Part shown: in pieces, positions 42,829-52,071 of the stretch
Layout of the letters: the number at the start of each line of letters is the position of its first letter
Position numbering within the stretch: the first letter of the stretch is position 1
Assembly: GCA_028279065.1 (NCBI GenBank)
Contig: JANQSY010000049.1
Location: forward strand, 24,853 to 88,852
Direction: 5' to 3'
From: Cytophagales bacterium
GTDB taxonomy: Bacteria; Bacteroidota; Bacteroidia; Cytophagales; CCMP332
DNA length: 64,000 nt
Position numbers and translations under genes: made by a program
Notes under the pieces: model-generated
The model's input: only the letters and a program-made list of their open reading frames with translations
The model's database searches: none
What the model was told of the DNA's origin: nothing

Positions 42829-44022
42829 TTGAATTTTCCCAAAATTGACCTTCAGGAGTATTATTACGACTTACCTGAGGAGCTTATTGCTCAGGAGCCC
42901 AGTAAAAAGAGAAGCGGCTCAAGATTATTGGTTTATGATGAAGGGAAAATAGAGCATGGAATGTTCCGGGACCTTCCTAAAAAACTCGATTCTAATGACC
43001 TATTGATCTTCAACACTTCAAAGGTGGTCAATGCAAGGCTCTTTCTAAAAAGAGAGTCCGGAGCTTCTATTGAGGTCCTGCTCTTGAATCCGGTTTTCCC
43101 ATCACATGACCCAATGATCTGCCTGGGATCCAATAAGGGTTCAACTTGGAACTGCATGGTTGGGAACAAAAAGAAATGGAAAGAAAAGGAGGAACTTGAA
43201 AAATCCATTGATGGGCTAAGGCTTGTGGTCAGGTGGGAAGATCGCGAAAAAAATCATGTCACATTTGATTGGGATGGGGATCAAACCTTCGGAGAATTGA
43301 TCTCCTCGATTGGAAAGCTCCCTTTGCCCCCATATCTGAAACACAAGCCAGGAGAAATTGACGAGAAAAGGTATCAGACCGTTTACGCAAGAGAACCTGG
43401 AGCGGTAGCGGCTCCAACAGCAGGTCTCCACTTTTCAACCTTGATCATTGACGAATTGCAGGGCCAAGGTGTTGATTCGGGAGAATTGGTATTGCATGTA
43501 GGAGGAGGAACCTTTGCGCCCATTAAAACGGATGACCCCTCTGAGCATGATATGCACAGAGAATACTTTGAGATCTCAAGGGAACTCCTGGAAAAATTCC
43601 TTCAGGACAAAGGAAGAAGAATAATTCCAGTGGGCACAACAAGCCTTAGAGTTCTGGAAAGCCTTTATTGGATCGGAATGTTGGGTGGTGAACAGGGGTT
43701 CAATTCCATTGTTGATAAGCACACCCCCTATCAACATCTGGGCAATCTCGAACCATGGGAAAAGGCCTTGGAAAATATTATCGATCACATGGATAAAAAC
43801 GGCTTGGATTCTTTTAGTGGAGAGACAGGGATCTTCATTGTGCCGGGTTACTCATTCAGGGTAGCCAATGGCCTGATCACCAATTTCCACCTTCCCGGTA
43901 CCACCCTCATCCTGCTTGTTGCAGCCATGGTCGGCAAAGATTGGAAGGTGATTTACGACCAGGCCAAACGGGAGAAATATCGCTTTTTGAGTTATGGAGA
44001 CAGCTCTCTAATATTGCCCTGA
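42829..44022 (+). CDS. queA: QueA-family S-adenosylmethionine:tRNA ribosyltransferase-isomerase (long form)
   Basis: It encodes 397 residues from a TTG start with AAAGG 8-12 bp upstream; no suitable ATG exists. QueA motifs are visible: YDLPEELIAQEPSKKRSGSRLLV, ARLFLKRESGASIEVLLL, REPGAVAAPTAGLHFS, LHVGGGTFAPI, GTTSLRVLE, and NGLITNFHLPGTTLILLVAAM. The usual enzyme is about 340-360 residues; this one is longer and resembles the Bacteroidota paralogue. The normal NNTRV motif reads NTSKV. It should add the epoxycyclopentanediol to queuosine precursor, but paralogue function is less sure. Confidence 0.82.
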   Translation: MNFPKIDLQEYYYDLPEELIAQEPSKKRSGSRLLVYDEGKIEHGMFRDLPKKLDSNDLLIFNTSKVVNARLFLKRESGASIEVLLLNPVFPSHDPMICLGSNKGSTWNCMVGNKKKWKEKEELEKSIDGLRLVVRWEDREKNHVTFDWDGDQTFGELISSIGKLPLPPYLKHKPGEIDEKRYQTVYAREPGAVAAPTAGLHFSTLIIDELQGQGVDSGELVLHVGGGTFAPIKTDDPSEHDMHREYFEISRELLEKFLQDKGRRIIPVGTTSLRVLESLYWIGMLGGEQGFNSIVDKHTPYQHLGNLEPWEKALENIIDHMDKNGLDSFSGETGIFIVPGYSFRVANGLITNFHLPGTTLILLVAAMVGKDWKVIYDQAKREKYRFLSYGDSSLILP

Positions 44023-44026
44023 GCAA

Positions 44027-45916
44027 ATGAAAAAACCCCATTTTATAATAGATTTTGACTCTACCTTCACAAAGGTTGAGGGGCTGGATATACTGGCTGA
44101 AATAGCTCTTAAGGACAAGCCCGACAGGAAGGAGAGAGTAAGGAAGATCAAGGAGATCACCAGTATGGGCATGGATGGAAAGATCGAATTCAAACAAAGC
44201 TTGATCGATAGGCTCAACCTTCTCCAGGCTAATCGCTCCCACCTGCTGCCACTGGTCAAAAGACTTCAAAAAAAGATCTCCATCTCCTTTCAGAGAAACG
44301 AAGCCTTCTTTCAGGAATTCGGAAAACAGATCCTGATCATTTCAAGCGGGTTCAAGGAGTTCATTCAACCCATTGTTGAGCCCTTTGGAATCCCGGTAAG
44401 GAATATCTACGCCAATGAATTTACTTACGATGAGCAAGGAAACATCACCGGATATGTGAAGGATAAACTGTTGGCCACCAATAACGGAAAGGTAAAACAG
44501 ATCAAGGCCTTAAAGCTCCGCGGGCCTGTATATGTCATTGGGGATGGTTATACGGACTATGAGATCAGGGAATCCGGCCTGGCGGACAAGTTCTATGCCT
44601 TTACCGAAAACATCAGCAGGGATACGGTGGCTGAAAAAGCTGACCACATCATTCCATCCCTTGACGAGTTTTTATACAAACACGACCTCCCAATGGCCAT
44701 ATCCTACCCAAAGAACAGGATCAAGGCCCTGGTACTGGATAATATCCACCCGGATGCGGTAAGGAACTTCAAGGAGGAAGGATATAGCGTACAGATGGTT
44801 TCAAAGCACCTGGCGGAGGATGAGTTGATCGAACTTGTAAAGGATATCTCCATACTCTGCACAAGGACCAAGACCAATATCAACAAGAAGATCTTGACAG
44901 CTGCAAAGAAACTTCATTGTATCGGTGCTTTCAGCAAGGGGGTTTCCCAGATCGACCTGGACTTTGCCACTCAAAAGGGAATTCCTGTTTTCAATGCTCC
45001 TTATAGCAACGCTCAATCCCTTGTAGAACTCGCAATCGCGGAGATAATAATGCTGATGAGAAGGATCCCTACCCGTATGAAGGAGATGTCTGAAGGGAAA
45101 TGGAAAAAATCGACCTCAAAAAGCAATGAGATCAGGGGTAAGGTCCTTGGAATAATCGGATATGGAAATATTGGCTCTCAGCTAAGTGTTATAGCGGAAT
45201 CCATAGGCATGAAGGTGGTTTTCTATGACACCCTTGACATCATGCCGATGGGTAATGCCAGGAAGGTGGAAAGCCTGGAAGCCCTGCTTAAGCTATCAGA
45301 TGTGGTTTCCCTTCACCTTGAAGATAAGCCGGAAAACGATGGATTCATCGGTAAAAAGGAGATCGACCTGATGAAGAACGACGCGGTCCTGCTGAACCTC
45401 AGCACCGGCAAGGCTGTGGACCTTGGAGCCGTAGAGGAAGCTCTCAAAGCAAAAAAACTAAAAGGTTTTGCAGCCGATGTATTTCCTGAAGAGCCCACAG
45501 GAACCAACTCAAAATTCAACCTGGATCTTTCATCGCAGAACAATGTGATCCTTACGCCCCATATCGGAAGCAGTACCGTTGAAGCCCAATCGAACATCGC
45601 CCGCTTTGTTCCGGACAAACTGATCCATTATATGAATACCGGAAACACTTTCGGGAGCGCAAATTTTCCCAACCTCAGACTACCACCCCTTGAGGACGCA
45701 CATAGGTTGATCCATATTCACGAAAACAATCCCGGGATGATAGCCAGCATCAACGAGATCTTTTCCCATAGAGGGGTCAACATCGTTGGTCAGCACCTGG
45801 GAACGAACAACAGGATAGGCTATGTGATCACAGATATCTACAAGGTGTACAATAAGAGGATCCTGAAGGAACTAAAAAAACTGGAAGGCACTATTAAGAC
45901 CAGGGTACTTTACTGA
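44027..45916 (+). CDS. serA: Fused phosphoserine phosphatase-like and D-3-phosphoglycerate dehydrogenase
   Basis: It encodes 629 residues. Residues 1-225 are a HAD SerB-like domain: DFDST with Asp9 and Asp11, IISSGFKEF, and VIGDGYTDYEIRESG. Residues 230-545 are a SerA domain: GIIGYGNIGSQ, DVVSLHLED, DVFPEEP and TPHIGSST with the catalytic His. Residues 550-629 form an ACT-like regulatory domain. The substrate-binding Arg of the SRGxxVD motif is Thr460 here (LSTGKAVD). With serC immediately after (TGATG overlap), the locus covers all three steps of serine synthesis. Confidence 0.92.
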   Translation: MKKPHFIIDFDSTFTKVEGLDILAEIALKDKPDRKERVRKIKEITSMGMDGKIEFKQSLIDRLNLLQANRSHLLPLVKRLQKKISISFQRNEAFFQEFGKQILIISSGFKEFIQPIVEPFGIPVRNIYANEFTYDEQGNITGYVKDKLLATNNGKVKQIKALKLRGPVYVIGDGYTDYEIRESGLADKFYAFTENISRDTVAEKADHIIPSLDEFLYKHDLPMAISYPKNRIKALVLDNIHPDAVRNFKEEGYSVQMVSKHLAEDELIELVKDISILCTRTKTNINKKILTAAKKLHCIGAFSKGVSQIDLDFATQKGIPVFNAPYSNAQSLVELAIAEIIMLMRRIPTRMKEMSEGKWKKSTSKSNEIRGKVLGIIGYGNIGSQLSVIAESIGMKVVFYDTLDIMPMGNARKVESLEALLKLSDVVSLHLEDKPENDGFIGKKEIDLMKNDAVLLNLSTGKAVDLGAVEEALKAKKLKGFAADVFPEEPTGTNSKFNLDLSSQNNVILTPHIGSSTVEAQSNIARFVPDKLIHYMNTGNTFGSANFPNLRLPPLEDAHRLIHIHENNPGMIASINEIFSHRGVNIVGQHLGTNNRIGYVITDIYKVYNKRILKELKKLEGTIKTRVLY

Positions 45917-46968
45917 TGCAAAAGTTTTATCTCACCCCTGGACCCTCGCAGATCTATCACACGGTTCCTGATCATATCCGGGAAGCGCTTAAAATTGGCT
46001 TGCCCAGCTGGGGTCATCGAAGTAAAGAATTCAAAGAGGTTTATTCCAGTACAAGGAAGGCACTCTTCCAACTATTGGGTGTTCCTGAGGGATGGGACCT
46101 TGTCTTCCTCTCTTCGGCTACCGAGATCTGGGAAAGGTTGATCCAGAATTTTGTAAAAGAAACATCGCTTCATGTTGTTACCGGTGCTTTTTCCGAAAGG
46201 TTCTTCCAATTCTCAGCTGCCCTCGGGCGCAGCCCGAAAAACCTTATTCTGGACAACACAGAGAGGTTTGATCCCGAAAGCCTGGATTCAAGTTTCGAGC
46301 CCGAATTAATTGGCATAACCGGAAATGAAACCTCAACAGGCTTCTGGATCGATGGTGAAAAGGTCATGAATGTACGGGCCCGTTTTCCAGATTCCATCAT
46401 CACTTTGGATCTGGTCTCTGCCCTACCCCATTATGAGGTGCCCTATGAAGCGATTGACGCCTTTTATTTCTCTGTGCAAAAAGGCTTTGGACTTCCGGCA
46501 GGACTGGGTGTCCTGGTTTATAGGAATTCCCTTATTGAAAAGAGCATTTCATCCAACATCCCTGCCTATCGTCAAATTAGAAAGCTTGATGAATATTCCA
46601 AGAAGGACGAACCCATGCCCACACCTAACATGCTGGACATCTTTTTGCTTGGTAAAATTTGCGAGGACTTTCAAAGGAGAGGCTTGAATATTATAAGGTC
46701 AGAGACCATTTACAAGTTCACCCTTCTGAACAAGGCATTTGAGGAGCACCCGGAGATCCAGCCTTTCATTGAGAAGCCCGAACACCGCTCCAAGACCACC
46801 CTTGTAGCTGAAACTTCCAAAAGTTCTGAGATCCTTGCTTTACTCGGCTCCAAAGGAATGGTGATCGGAGACGGTTATGGCCAGTATAAGGGAAAACACA
46901 TCCGGATTGCGAACTTTCCCGCCCACTCCAAGGAGTTGTTCGAAGGCTTGATGGATTTGCTTTCCTAA
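45916..46968 (+). CDS. serC: Phosphoserine aminotransferase-like class V aminotransferase
   Basis: It encodes 350 residues and starts at the A of the serA stop codon. YLTPGPSQIY, LPSWGHRSKEFKEVY, LSSATEIWERL, GNETSTGFWIDGE and FSVQKGFGLPAG (Schiff-base Lys189) mark a class V aminotransferase. IRIANFPAHSKELFEGL closes the fold. SerC moves the amino group from glutamate to 3-phosphohydroxypyruvate. Motifs differ somewhat from E. coli SerC (QKGFGLPAG rather than QKNIGPAG), but the operon with SerB-SerA supports the call. Cytosolic. Confidence 0.88.
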   Translation: MQKFYLTPGPSQIYHTVPDHIREALKIGLPSWGHRSKEFKEVYSSTRKALFQLLGVPEGWDLVFLSSATEIWERLIQNFVKETSLHVVTGAFSERFFQFSAALGRSPKNLILDNTERFDPESLDSSFEPELIGITGNETSTGFWIDGEKVMNVRARFPDSIITLDLVSALPHYEVPYEAIDAFYFSVQKGFGLPAGLGVLVYRNSLIEKSISSNIPAYRQIRKLDEYSKKDEPMPTPNMLDIFLLGKICEDFQRRGLNIIRSETIYKFTLLNKAFEEHPEIQPFIEKPEHRSKTTLVAETSKSSEILALLGSKGMVIGDGYGQYKGKHIRIANFPAHSKELFEGLMDLLS

Positions 46969-48131
46969 TGCTGGTAATCAAAGTAAAGGGTGTAATTCGT
47001 GGGTCCCTGCCCGGAATAATCCATTGAAATATCGACCCTTACAGGAAGATTATTGGAGTTGTACTGATAGACTCCGGTCATCTCTGAGGTATCATTATAA
47101 CATCGAGTCACGTTGTTAGGTCCAATTGAAAGCGGGATAAAATTGCCTGTATTCCAAGTGGGCACCCCAATTCCAAGAAGTCTATCCTCATCAAAAAATG
47201 AAATGGAATACCTTAAATATGGATCCAATAGACTTAAGGGATTGATCATTCCATCAAATTCCCGTGATACCGAATCAAAATTCCCGGTATAGTCTGATGA
47301 AAACTGAAGAATTGGATTTCCTCTTGGTCCTTGGACAAAATAAGTACTTGGAAAATCATCAAGGTTAGGATAATTACCGCACCAGCCAGAAATGGATTTT
47401 GGGGAAATATCATATGAACAGACCGTAAGTCCTAAAGGGTCTGGCCCGAATAGGGAAACATTCATAGGGTCTTCATTGATCGAAAAGGGTACCCCCAAAA
47501 TAGGATCGAAAAAACCTGAGGTAAATGGAGGTCCGCTTCCATTTAATTGCCCCTTTTTCTTAACCTGATAAATCTTTCCACAACGATAGAAAAATTCGAA
47601 AAGATCCTTTCTGGGGCCGGTTGCGTCTTCATATTGTATTTTTTTAAGCAACAATTTATTTCTCACCCCAAACACATAATGGGAGCTATCATAATCCAAG
47701 ACCGAGTCTGTTACATATAAGGAATCAAAATTGTTTTTTATGGAGTTTGGGATTCTTAAAAAGTACTCCCTATTGGGTAGGGAATCTACTTTGAAAAACC
47801 CATCCAGATTGGTCGTTCGGGTTGCGGTAATGGTATCTGGGATCCAGGGAATGGGGGTATTAAGCTCCCCCCAGGAAACCAGTTTGTTGTGGTATATAAG
47901 GACAGTTTGGTTTGGAATGGGCGAGAGGTTTTCATCCACAACCTGACCTGAAAAAGAGATGAATTTTAAAGGTGGCAAAATGCTATCAATAGGTAAAGAG
48001 TCTTGATGAATCGAATCCTGGGGATGACTATTGTTAACTTTTTTTGTTCCAGGATTTACCTGCTCATCGTTTTTGCAGAAAAAGAGAGATTCGAAAAGAA
48101 GGAAAACAATAGCCAGTTTAAGGTATCTCAT
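46965..48131 (-). CDS. Lipoprotein with carboxypeptidase-regulatory-like domain
   Basis: It encodes 388 residues with a lipoprotein signal (IVFLLFESLFFC). A low-complexity Ser/Asp/His linker follows, then a CarboxypepD_reg-like fold (FISFSGQVVDENLSPIPNQTVLIY, TTNLDGFFKVDSLPNREYFLRI) at about residues 60-140. The remaining 240 residues are Tyr/Asn/Pro-rich and end TNYTLYFDYQH, with no family I recognise. Its stop codon overlaps that of serC as CTAA. Surface or periplasmic; function unknown. Confidence 0.65.
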   Translation of the reverse strand: MRYLKLAIVFLLFESLFFCKNDEQVNPGTKKVNNSHPQDSIHQDSLPIDSILPPLKFISFSGQVVDENLSPIPNQTVLIYHNKLVSWGELNTPIPWIPDTITATRTTNLDGFFKVDSLPNREYFLRIPNSIKNNFDSLYVTDSVLDYDSSHYVFGVRNKLLLKKIQYEDATGPRKDLFEFFYRCGKIYQVKKKGQLNGSGPPFTSGFFDPILGVPFSINEDPMNVSLFGPDPLGLTVCSYDISPKSISGWCGNYPNLDDFPSTYFVQGPRGNPILQFSSDYTGNFDSVSREFDGMINPLSLLDPYLRYSISFFDEDRLLGIGVPTWNTGNFIPLSIGPNNVTRCYNDTSEMTGVYQYNSNNLPVRVDISMDYSGQGPTNYTLYFDYQH

Positions 48132-48170
48132 GCACCTTAAATCACGGAAAAAAATATGAAAAGGTTGGCG

Positions 48171-49040
48171 TTAAACCGAATCGATCACCTCCCTCGGGAT
48201 CACATCCTCCGCAAGGTCATTGAATAGCTTTTTACTGGTCAGGTCCTGTTTTTCTTCGAAGGCCAGGGAAGCATTTTTGGCCATTTCATCCTGATCAAAG
48301 CGGTAGATGCGCCATTCTCCATGATCGTATTCAAGTCCTGTAAGGCTTTCCACCCAATCCCCTGAATTCAAATAGGTCACCCTACCCTCTTCAAACTCAA
48401 AGTCGCGGATCTCGGGAGCATGGATATGCCCGCAGACGACATAATCATAGCTGTTCTCAGCTGCTATCCTGGCAGCGGTTTCTTCGAAATGGTTGATGAA
48501 GGTCACCGCTCCCTTGACGGAGGCTTTGATCCTTTTGGAGAAGGAATATGGCTCCCGGCCAACCAGACCCAGAAACCAGTTAACGGTACGGTTCAACCAT
48601 AGAAGCAAGTCATAACCGATAGAGCCAAGTCGGGCCAACCATTTCGAATGTTTCATCACCACATCGAAGACATCGCCATGGAACACCCAAGCCTTCTTAC
48701 CATTTAGACGAAGGATCACCTTGTTGACCACTGAAAAGTTACCAAGCTTAAACCCCGCGAACTTTCTCATAAGTTCATCATGGTTTCCTGTCACATAATA
48801 GACCTTGGCTCCTTTGGCCATGATACTCAGGATCTGCTTTAGAACAAGAGTATGGTATTTTGGAAAGTAGGATTTCTTGAATTGCCAACCATCTATGATA
48901 TCACCGTTGAGGATCAATTTCTTTGGTTGAACGGTCTTCAGATAGCGAAAAAGTTGTTCGGCCTTGCATCCGGATGTGCCTAGGTGAACATCTGAAATAA
49001 CTACAACTTCAACTTTTCTTTTCTTGGGTTTGGCTCCCAT
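48171..49040 (-). CDS. UDP-2,3-diacylglucosamine diphosphatase-like metallophosphoesterase
   Basis: It encodes 289 residues of the calcineurin-like family. The metal-binding motifs are complete: SDVHLG, GDIID, VTGNHDELM, WVFHGDVFD and CGHIHAPE. Together with FNDLAEDV-like ends and LARLGSIGYDLLLWLNRTVN, this is the LpxH-related branch common in Bacteroidota. LpxH cleaves UDP-diacylglucosamine to lipid X in lipid A synthesis; related members have other or unknown substrates. It is divergent from the GlcD-GlcF gene. Confidence 0.85.
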   Translation of the reverse strand: MGAKPKKRKVEVVVISDVHLGTSGCKAEQLFRYLKTVQPKKLILNGDIIDGWQFKKSYFPKYHTLVLKQILSIMAKGAKVYYVTGNHDELMRKFAGFKLGNFSVVNKVILRLNGKKAWVFHGDVFDVVMKHSKWLARLGSIGYDLLLWLNRTVNWFLGLVGREPYSFSKRIKASVKGAVTFINHFEETAARIAAENSYDYVVCGHIHAPEIRDFEFEEGRVTYLNSGDWVESLTGLEYDHGEWRIYRFDQDEMAKNASLAFEEKQDLTSKKLFNDLAEDVIPREVIDSV

Positions 49041-49155
49041 AACAGGCTATTGTTTAATGACTTCCTGCAAAGAAAATTCCCAAGGTGAACTGATTTTTAC
49101 CTGATTGTTATGATTTGGTAAGGTAGAATGCGGATTTTTGAAAAGACCATTGCCG

Positions 49156-52071
49156 ATGCACCTTAACCAGCTCAAATCCAAGCTCCAGGGAGATCTGTTG
49201 ATTGATGATCTTTCCAAAAGGATCTACGCAACAGATGCGTCGGCCTACAGGGAAATACCTTCGGCCATAGCGCTTCCGAAAGATGAAGAGGACCTGAAAA
49301 CTCTTATTCACTGGGCCAATGAAAATTCAGCTTCCCTGATCCCAAGAACCGGAGGCACTTCGCTTGCCGGTCAGGTTGTCGGTTCAGGGGTAGTAGTGGA
49401 CTTCTCCAAGTATATGAACAGGATCCTTGAAGTCAATCCTCAGGAGAAATGGGCAAGGGTACAGCCAGGCGTGATCAGGGACGAGCTTAATCACCATCTA
49501 AATGAACATGGGTTATTCTTTGCACCAGAAACCTCTACTGCCAACAGGGCAATGCTTGGGGGCATGCTCGGAAATAATTCCTGCGGTGCCAATTCAATAG
49601 TCTATGGTAGTACCAGGGACCATATTCTGAGTATTAAAACCATACTCAGCGATGGAAGCACCGCAGAGTTCTCAGAGCTTGATCATGCTGAACTGGAAAA
49701 GAAACAAGAAGGAAATGGACTGGAAGCGAGGATATATGAAAAGATACTGGCCAGGCTTTCCGACACGGAAGTACAGAATGAAATAAAGGAAAACTATCCC
49801 AAGGCCTCGGTCACGAGAAGAAACACCGGCTACGGAGTAGATATGCTGATCCGTCGACAGCCCTTTGACCCTGATGGAAAGTCCTTCTCCCTGATAGATA
49901 TATTGGCAGGATCTGAAGGAACATTAAGCCTCAGCTCAGAGATCAAGGTATCCCTCTCTCCTCTTCCCCTGGAGCATAAAGCCCTGGTATGCATCCATTT
50001 TGAGGATCTGATCGAATCACTTGAAGCTACGGTCACAGCCATGGAGTTCAGTCCAACCGCCTGTGAACTGATGGATCATTACATACTTGAAAGAACCAGG
50101 GAAAACCTGCAGCAGCGGCAAAACAGGTTTTTCGTCGAAGGTGATCCAAAAGCAGTTTTGGTGGTGGAATTTGCAAAAGCCAGTCGGGAAGAATTGGAAA
50201 GATCAATTGAAGATCTGATCAAAAGCCTAAAGGAGAATGGAAAGGGATATTCCTATCCGAAGGTACGAGGATCGGATATGAAAAAGGTCTGGGAACTCAG
50301 AAAGGCGGGCCTCGGACTGTTATCAAATATGCCCGGAGATGCAAAGCCTGTACCTGTCATCGAAGATACAGCTGTCGCCGTGAAAGACCTGCCCCAATAC
50401 ATAAGGGAATTCAATGGTTTGCTAAAAGAAAAAGGGCTGTACAGTGTACATTATGCCCATGCAGGAGCCGGAGAATTGCACCTCAGGCCAATCCTTGACC
50501 TCAAATCCATCGAAGGTCAAAAGCTTTTCAGGGAGTGCTTGGAAGATGTGGCAACCTTGGTAAAAAAGTACGAAGGTTCTTTGAGCGGAGAACATGGAGA
50601 TGGAAGATTGAGGGGAGAATACATACCCAAGATGGTTGGAGAAAAGAATTATGAGTTGCTAAAGGAGATCAAGGCACTTTTCGATCCCAATAATATCTTC
50701 AATCCGGGGAAGATCGTGGATACCGCCCCTATGGACAGCAGCTTGCGCTTCAAGCCTGGACAAAGCACCCCGGAGATAAAAACGACCTTTGATTTTACTG
50801 AAAATCAGGGCTTTATCAGGGCGGCAGAACAATGCAATGGATCAGGAGATTGCAGGAAACTTGCACTAAGCGGAGGGACCATGTGCCCTAGCTATATGGC
50901 TACAAGAAATGAGAAGGACACCACCAGGGCAAGGGCCAATGCCTTAAGAGAATACCTTTCCTTTCCGGGGAACAGAAAAGACAATCAAGCCATAAAAGAG
51001 GCCATGGATCTCTGCCTATCATGCAAAGGCTGCAAATCGGAATGCCCTTCGAATGTGGATATGGCCAAGCTCAAGGCGGAATGGGAGCAACAGGAATATG
51101 AAAAAAATGGGGTCCCATTTAGGACCATGATCATTTCAAGGATGCCCGAGCTCATGAAATTGGGGTCTAAGGTTCCCATCCTGTCAAATGCATTCACCCA
51201 AGCCCCATTCCTCTCCTTCATTACAAAATCCATCCTTGGGTTTTCTCAAAAAAGGTCTATACCAAAGCTTTCCTCAAATCGCCTTTACGGCTGGTATAAA
51301 AAAAGCCAGACCAAAATTCCTGAACCAAGGGGCACCGTGGTTTTATTCATCGATGAGTTCTCAGAGGTACTTGATGTAAAGCAGGGTAAGGCTGTGATCC
51401 AATTGCTTTGGGCGCTTGGCTATAATGTTGAATGCCTGGGACCTATGGACAGTGGCAGAACCCTCTTTTCAAAGGGAATGGTCAAGAAAGCCAGAACAAA
51501 AGCGGAAGAAAATATAAAAGCACTTAAAGATCTGGTTTCAGCCGAAAGGCCACTTGTTGGGATTGAACCATCTGCCATTTTGAGTTTTAGGGATGAATAT
51601 CCCTCAGTTGCGAGAGGCGAGATCCGAGAGGCGAGTAAGAGGATAGCAGAAAGTACATTTACATTAGAGGAATTCATATGTCAGGAGATCAATAATGGCA
51701 ACATCAGTCCTGAGGATTTTAAACCATATGAAGGAAACGCCTATGTCCATGGACATTGTCATCAAAAGGCCCTTTCCGGTTCTTCATTCACCAAAAAAGC
51801 CCTGGAAATAATACCCAAACTTGAAGTTGAAGAGATCCCTTCCGGATGTTGCGGAATGGCCGGATCCTTTGGATATATGAAAGACAAATATGAGGTCAGT
51901 CAGAAGATCGGGGAACTGGTCCTCTTTCCGACCCTCAGGAAGACCACGGAAAAGGATCATATTATTGCTTCAGGGACGAGTTGTAGGCATCAGATAAAAG
52001 ACGGAACTGGAAAGCATGCCATTCACCCTGCAGAATTGCTTTATCAACAGCTGAGAAGAGTTGTGAGTTAA
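49156..52071 (+). CDS. FAD-linked oxidase fused to Fe-S reductase (GlcD-GlcF/D-lactate dehydrogenase type)
   Basis: I chose the ATG at 49156 (971 aa). Domains: FAD-binding PCMH-type (about 35-260, LIPRTGGTSLAGQVVGSGVVVDFS, MLGGMLGNNSCGANS), FAD-oxidase C-terminal (about 270-530, GSLSGEHGDGRLRGEY), 4Fe-4S clusters (CNGSGDCRKLA, CPSYMATR, CLSCKGCKSECPSNV at about 620), and CCG domains (HGHCHQKALSG, SGCCGMAGSFGY). Such fusions oxidise D-lactate, glycolate or D-2-hydroxyglutarate at the membrane. The substrate cannot be fixed. The stop codon sits within a short repeat. Confidence 0.9.
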   Translation: MHLNQLKSKLQGDLLIDDLSKRIYATDASAYREIPSAIALPKDEEDLKTLIHWANENSASLIPRTGGTSLAGQVVGSGVVVDFSKYMNRILEVNPQEKWARVQPGVIRDELNHHLNEHGLFFAPETSTANRAMLGGMLGNNSCGANSIVYGSTRDHILSIKTILSDGSTAEFSELDHAELEKKQEGNGLEARIYEKILARLSDTEVQNEIKENYPKASVTRRNTGYGVDMLIRRQPFDPDGKSFSLIDILAGSEGTLSLSSEIKVSLSPLPLEHKALVCIHFEDLIESLEATVTAMEFSPTACELMDHYILERTRENLQQRQNRFFVEGDPKAVLVVEFAKASREELERSIEDLIKSLKENGKGYSYPKVRGSDMKKVWELRKAGLGLLSNMPGDAKPVPVIEDTAVAVKDLPQYIREFNGLLKEKGLYSVHYAHAGAGELHLRPILDLKSIEGQKLFRECLEDVATLVKKYEGSLSGEHGDGRLRGEYIPKMVGEKNYELLKEIKALFDPNNIFNPGKIVDTAPMDSSLRFKPGQSTPEIKTTFDFTENQGFIRAAEQCNGSGDCRKLALSGGTMCPSYMATRNEKDTTRARANALREYLSFPGNRKDNQAIKEAMDLCLSCKGCKSECPSNVDMAKLKAEWEQQEYEKNGVPFRTMIISRMPELMKLGSKVPILSNAFTQAPFLSFITKSILGFSQKRSIPKLSSNRLYGWYKKSQTKIPEPRGTVVLFIDEFSEVLDVKQGKAVIQLLWALGYNVECLGPMDSGRTLFSKGMVKKARTKAEENIKALKDLVSAERPLVGIEPSAILSFRDEYPSVARGEIREASKRIAESTFTLEEFICQEINNGNISPEDFKPYEGNAYVHGHCHQKALSGSSFTKKALEIIPKLEVEEIPSGCCGMAGSFGYMKDKYEVSQKIGELVLFPTLRKTTEKDHIIASGTSCRHQIKDGTGKHAIHPAELLYQQLRRVVS

